A stretch of DNA of 64,000 nucleotides from Anatilimnocola floriformis (GTDB taxonomy: Bacteria; Planctomycetota; Planctomycetia; Pirellulales; Pirellulaceae): contig NZ_JAMLFW010000001.1 of assembly GCF_024256385.1 (NCBI RefSeq), positions 2,604,001-2,668,000 on the forward strand, given 5' to 3'. Below are positions 60,856-64,000 of the stretch, piece after piece. Numbering within the stretch: position 1 is the stretch's first letter; the number at the start of each line of letters is the position of its first letter. Made by a program: the position numbers and the translations under genes. The notes beneath the pieces are model-generated. The model was given only the letters and a program-made list of their open reading frames with translations. It did not search any database and was not told the origin of the DNA.

Positions 60856-62192
60856 TGAAGCTGGCTCCACTCTTCTGCTTCCTGATCCTCGCGCTCAGCG
60901 CCACGGCATTTGCCGCGGAGTCGCGGCCTCACATCGTGCTCGTTCTGGCCGACGATCTGGGCCTCGGCGATCTCAGTTGCTACGGCGGTGAGGTCGTGAA
61001 GACGCCGCACCTCGATCAACTCGCGAAGGAAGGGACGCGCTTCACGAAGTATTATTCCCCCGCACCGATCTGCTCGCCCGCTCGCTGCGGTCTCATCACC
61101 GGGCAGTTTCCCGCGCAGTGGAATATCACCAGTTTTCTGCAGGACAAAAAGGGCAACCGCGGCTGCGAACAAGCCGATTTTCTCGATGCCAAAGCGCCTT
61201 CGCTGCCGCGCATCCTCAAGTCGGCCGGTTACGCCACGGCCCACTTCGGCAAGTGGCATCTCGGCGGCGGTCGCGACGTGACCGAAGCGCCGAAGTTCGC
61301 CGCCTATGGTTACGACGAATCGGCCGGCACTTGGGAAAGTCCTGAACCACATCCCGACATCACAGCCACCAACTGGATCTGGTCCGATCAAGACAAAGTC
61401 AAACGTTGGGACCGTTCGGCCTTCTTCGTCGATCGCACGCTGCAGTTCATCAAGGACCATGCTGACCAGCCTTGCTTCGTCAACGTCTGGCTCGATGATC
61501 CCCACACGCCGTGGATCCCCGAGGACAAAAAGAAGGAAGATCAAAAGCCGCAGTCGCTAGACAACCTCCGCAAAGTCATGACCGAAGTCGACAAGCAAGT
61601 CGGCCGCCTCGCGAAAGAGTTGCCGCCGAATACGCTCCTCATCTTTATCTCCGACAACGGTCCCCTCCCTACTTTTCAAGGCAAACGCGCCACCGGTCAT
61701 CGGGGCAGCAAGCTCAGCCTGTATGAAGGTGGCATCAACTTGCCCTTCATCGCACGCTGGCCTGGCAAGGTCCCCGCTGAACAAGTGAACGACACCGCGC
61801 TCGTCGCCGGCGTCGACTTCCTGCCAACTTTCGCCAGCATCGCCGGAGCCAAACTCCCTGCCGATTATGTTCCCGATGGCGAAGATCTAACTCCAGCGCT
61901 CCTTGGCAAAACGTTCGAGCGTTCGAAACCGATCTATTGGGAATATGGCCGCAACGAAACCGTCTTCAAGTATCCTGGAATCGCCGCGGATCGCAGTCCG
62001 CAACTCGCGCTGCGCGAAGGGGACTGGAAAGTGCTCGTCAACAGCGACAGCTCTGGCCTCGAACTCTTCAATATCGCCAGCGATGCTCGCGAAACCAAAA
62101 ACGTCGCCAACGAGAACGCCGTCCTTGCCGCCAAGATGCGCGACAAGCTCCTCGCCTGGAAACGCTCGCTGCCGAAACTAGCCGATCGCTAG
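60855..62192 (+). CDS. Secreted sulfatase 2, canonical active site
   Basis: The 445-residue protein starts at ATG 60855, sharing one base with the TAA before it (TAATG). It has a signal peptide (KLAPLFCFLILALSATAFAA). The sulfatase motifs are HIVLVLADDLGLGDLSCYGG, APICSPARCGLITGQFPAQW (canonical CxPxR), AHFGKWHLGGGRDV, CFVNVWLDDPHTPWIPED and LLIFISDNGPLPTFQGKRAT. It is coupled to sulfatase 1, so the two probably act on the same sulfated polymer at different positions. Its end is convergent with the unknown 247-residue gene. Confidence 0.95.
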   Translation: MKLAPLFCFLILALSATAFAAESRPHIVLVLADDLGLGDLSCYGGEVVKTPHLDQLAKEGTRFTKYYSPAPICSPARCGLITGQFPAQWNITSFLQDKKGNRGCEQADFLDAKAPSLPRILKSAGYATAHFGKWHLGGGRDVTEAPKFAAYGYDESAGTWESPEPHPDITATNWIWSDQDKVKRWDRSAFFVDRTLQFIKDHADQPCFVNVWLDDPHTPWIPEDKKKEDQKPQSLDNLRKVMTEVDKQVGRLAKELPPNTLLIFISDNGPLPTFQGKRATGHRGSKLSLYEGGINLPFIARWPGKVPAEQVNDTALVAGVDFLPTFASIAGAKLPADYVPDGEDLTPALLGKTFERSKPIYWEYGRNETVFKYPGIAADRSPQLALREGDWKVLVNSDSSGLELFNIASDARETKNVANENAVLAAKMRDKLLAWKRSLPKLADR

Positions 62193-62195
62193 TCG

Positions 62196-62939
62196 CTAAC
62201 CACTCAAAAATTCAGCCCGCGCACGCTCTCGCCGGGCCGCGGTTGAGTTGGGTTGCTTGTGAGGCTGAACAGTCGCGTGAACAGCGGGTTGAACAGTGCG
62301 CCGCGCATCCTTCGCAGCCTCTTGCGAAGCCAAGTGCGACTCCATGCAAGACCTCATTTCCAGAGCAGTTGCGGCAAATTCCTGAGCCTCGACCGAATGC
62401 GCGAGCGGCGACTCAGCCGACTTGGTTGAACAGTCCTCTTTCGGTGGGTTCGCCGCCAGTTCAGCCGTGTTGTCGCGGACGATCTCTTCCATCAGCGGGT
62501 CGTGCAGCGACTGCGCAGAAAGCTTGATCAACATCTGCGCCAATTTGCCCGCGGCCTGCACCCAGCGTTGATCGCCCGCGCTCGTGCGAGTGGTCGTGAC
62601 CGGCTTGTCGTTGCCCACTCGTCGCGTGACAGTCACATCATTCATCGAACGCCGATGGGCCTGGATCGCCAGGTTGAACAGCCAGGTCAACCGCTCGACG
62701 GCCACCTGCTCGCTGAGATATTTTCGCCGGCGAGCTGCAACTGGGTCTTCATCGATCGGCGCCGCAGCGAGCAGGCGTTTGGTGACTCGGTCAACCGCCT
62801 GCTGGATTTCGAAATAGTTCGTTTCGAGCATGTCGGCAACGACCTCGACCGACTTCATTTTGACCCGCACCAGGTAAAAGATGTCGAGATCGTGCAATTC
62901 CTTGGTGGTGCTTTCGGAAATACATTGCTGCGCAACCAT
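62196..62939 (-). CDS. Hypothetical cytoplasmic protein, 247 residues
   Basis: The ATG at 62939 is chosen because upstream sequence consists of repeat DNA and low-quality residues. The protein is helical: LHDLDIFYLVRVKMKSVEVV, ADMLETNYFEIQQAVDRVTK, RRKYLSEQVAVERLTWLFNL, NDVTVTRRVGNDKPVTTTRT and RWVQAAGKLAQMLIKLSAQ. The last 90 residues are disordered, rich in Glu, Ala and Gln. I do not recognise a family. It has no signal peptide or span. It is convergent with sulfatase 2, three bases away. Confidence 0.7.
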   Translation of the reverse strand: MVAQQCISESTTKELHDLDIFYLVRVKMKSVEVVADMLETNYFEIQQAVDRVTKRLLAAAPIDEDPVAARRRKYLSEQVAVERLTWLFNLAIQAHRRSMNDVTVTRRVGNDKPVTTTRTSAGDQRWVQAAGKLAQMLIKLSAQSLHDPLMEEIVRDNTAELAANPPKEDCSTKSAESPLAHSVEAQEFAATALEMRSCMESHLASQEAAKDARRTVQPAVHATVQPHKQPNSTAARRERARAEFLSG

Positions 62940-63025
62940 GGCCTGACTCCGCAATAAGTAGAGAATGATCCTCAACCTATTGGACAACGGCTGCTGACAA
63001 CTTAGGTCCGCGAATTTTCCCGGAT

Positions 63026-63189
63026 GTAGCCGTTCACGCCAGCGACGCTGGCGCGGCAAGCGACGGGAGGGCGAGGCTCCCGCCGAGCCGCCGAGGTGGA
63101 ATTGCGAAGGCCGTTGGCGACTGCTTTCGACCGGCGCGGCTCGGCGGGAGCCTCGCCCTCCCGAAATCAGCACCAGCGTGAACAGCTAC
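63026..63189. repeat. Large GC-rich inverted repeat upstream of the unknown gene
   Basis: Inner arms CGGGAGGGCGAGGCTCCCGC (63064) with CGAGCCG and CGGCTCGGCGGGAGCCTCGC (63138) with CCTCCCG pair over about 28 bases. Outer parts GTAGCCGTTCACGC (63026) and GCGTGAACAGCTAC (63176) also match. The whole lies in the 432 bp gap 62940-63371, where no gene is visible. Promoter elements of the 247-residue gene should be in its left part, but none is clear. Confidence 0.82.
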
Positions 63190-63214
63190 TCCGAATGCCG
63201 AAGCGTAAGCGAGG

Positions 63215-63368
63215 TAAAAGGTAGCCCGACGCGTGAGCGAGGGATTGGGCAACTGGAGTCAGCCACACTACCAACGTGCGGCAGCACCACCGTTTTTGTG
63301 CTCTCGCACGTTGCCACACCACGTGTCCTCGCGCCCAAACCCTCGCTCACGCGTCGGGCTGCCTTTTC
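63215..63368. repeat. GGTAGCCCGACGCGTGAGCGAGGG inverted repeat
   Basis: The left arm AAAAGGTAGCCCGACGCGTG (63216) with AGCGAGGGATTGGGC and the right arm GCCCAAACCCTCGCTCACGC (63333) with GTCGGGCTGCCTTTT pair over about 34 bases with small changes. The spacer is about 85 bases. It ends three bases before the stop of the transporter gene. A half copy, GGTAGCCCGTAGCG...GCGAGGG, is present near 13762. Confidence 0.82.
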
Positions 63369-63371
63369 AGT

Positions 63372-64000
63372 TCACACTGCGAGCTTCTTTTTCTCTTCAC
63401 CCGACTTCTCTCCTTCGCCTCCCAGCAGCGCCGCCAAACCCTGCAGCGAGTCAAACTGATCGCAGGTGATCTTGAGCATGGCCAGCAGCGGCGCTGCCAT
63501 CAGGCCGCCAGCGATTCCCCACAGCCAACCCCAGAAGAGAATCGACAAGATGATCGCCAGCGGCGAAAGTTGCAGCGAACGGCTAAGCACGAGCGGCGTG
63601 ATGAGATAACTCTCGAGCGAGGTGAGGACGGCGAACATGCTCGCGATGGCCAGGCCATACCAGAGTGACTCGTGAGTCACCGCGCCGACGAGGAAGAGCA
63701 CGCCCATGCAAATGAACGCGCCGACGTGCGGCACGTAATTCAGCGTCGTGACGAGCACGCCCCATAGAATCGGATTGGGAACATTCATCAGCCACAGCAG
63801 AATGCTGGTCGCCAAACCCAGGCAGCAGTTGATGATGGTCACGGTGAATAGATAACGCGAAATGCCGTTCTCGATGTTCTTCAGTAATTGCACGATGCTC
63901 CGTTTTTCCGAAAACGTCTCGCGACTCTCGACGGCTTGGTTGAGGAGTTGCGAATTGAACGCGAGTAGAAAGAACGCCAGTACGAACACGATGACGGCCG
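63372..64000 (-). CDS. AI-2E family transporter, C-terminal part
   Basis: The frame runs from the right edge to a TGA at 63372, giving about 209 residues of the C-terminal half. It matches the AI-2E exporter/permease family: hydrophobic AFFLLAFNSQLLNQ, then KNIENGISRYLFTVTIINCC, LGLATSILLWLMNVPNPILW, ILWGVLVTTLNYVPHVGAFI (the conserved loop with Pro), SLESYLITPLVLSRSLQLSP and ILFWGWLWGIAGGLMAAPLL. The tail is charged (GEKSGEEKKK). The family exports small molecules or ions; AI-2 itself is only one proposed substrate. The 5' part lies outside the window. Confidence 0.92.
   Translation of the reverse strand, partial: AVIVFVLAFFLLAFNSQLLNQAVESRETFSEKRSIVQLLKNIENGISRYLFTVTIINCCLGLATSILLWLMNVPNPILWGVLVTTLNYVPHVGAFICMGVLFLVGAVTHESLWYGLAIASMFAVLTSLESYLITPLVLSRSLQLSPLAIILSILFWGWLWGIAGGLMAAPLLAMLKITCDQFDSLQGLAALLGGEGEKSGEEKKKLAV

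Overview
The window looks like a piece of a planctomycete chromosome, most likely from Pirellulales. The evidence is gene content: a DUF1552 / planctomycete-cytochrome (DUF1587-1592) pair, two adjacent sulfatases, a giant LEPR-type surface protein, MoxR/VWA clusters, an ECF sigma factor beside a giant membrane partner, and a bacterial microcompartment (BMC) locus of the planctomycete/verrucomicrobia type. The DNA is GC-rich and Shine-Dalgarno sites are often weak or absent. I saw no rRNA, tRNA, CRISPR array, integrase or insertion sequence. Family calls come from reading motifs; no database search was run.

Layout. 1-3.5 kb: the end of an outer-membrane barrel gene, small secreted and membrane proteins, and a truncated paralogue. 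3.5-7.4 kb: DUF1552 protein and planctomycete cytochrome. 7.7-12.7 kb: HemQ-type coproheme decarboxylase, a small membrane protein, a Tat-exported beta-propeller lactonase-like protein and a YgiQ-type radical SAM protein. 13.0-15.3 kb: methionine-salvage genes mtnC, mtnD and mtnB on the minus strand. 15.8-24.3 kb: a complete BMC operon on the plus strand, separated from mtnB by a 467 bp regulatory gap.

The BMC operon encodes a DeoR regulator, PduL, two BMC-H hexamer proteins, an acetate-kinase-like enzyme, three BMC-P pentamer proteins, a CoA-acylating aldehyde dehydrogenase, a small unknown protein with an encapsulation-like helix, a class II aldolase and a malate/lactate dehydrogenase. Together these fit degradation of fucose/rhamnose-type sugars: the aldolase releases DHAP and lactaldehyde, the dehydrogenase makes lactyl-CoA, PduL makes lactyl-phosphate and the kinase makes ATP. 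Five different palindromic repeats sit between the genes of this operon.

24.3-28 kb: an alpha/beta hydrolase, a CoA-disulfide reductase with a rhodanese domain, and an unknown HTH protein. 28.2-44.5 kb: a long minus-strand cluster, partly with 4 bp overlaps, encoding a terpene-cyclase-fold secreted protein, two VWA membrane proteins, a DUF4175-like protein, a 1412-residue Ala/Lys/Glu coiled-coil protein, MoxR, DUF58 and an LRR protein. 44.7-49.6 kb: ECF sigma factor and a 1400-residue membrane partner ending in a PQQ-like propeller. 49.7-51.4 kb: LarE and a sugar-phosphate isomerase-type TIM barrel. 51.5-59.2 kb: a 2565-residue repeat-rich surface protein. 59.4-62.2 kb: two sulfatases. 62.2-64 kb: an unknown protein, two large inverted repeats and the end of an AI-2E family transporter gene.

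The most interesting material is the BMC operon (its unknown small protein, divergent kinase and palindromic punctuation), the MoxR/VWA/coiled-coil cluster, and the sigma factor with its giant partner.
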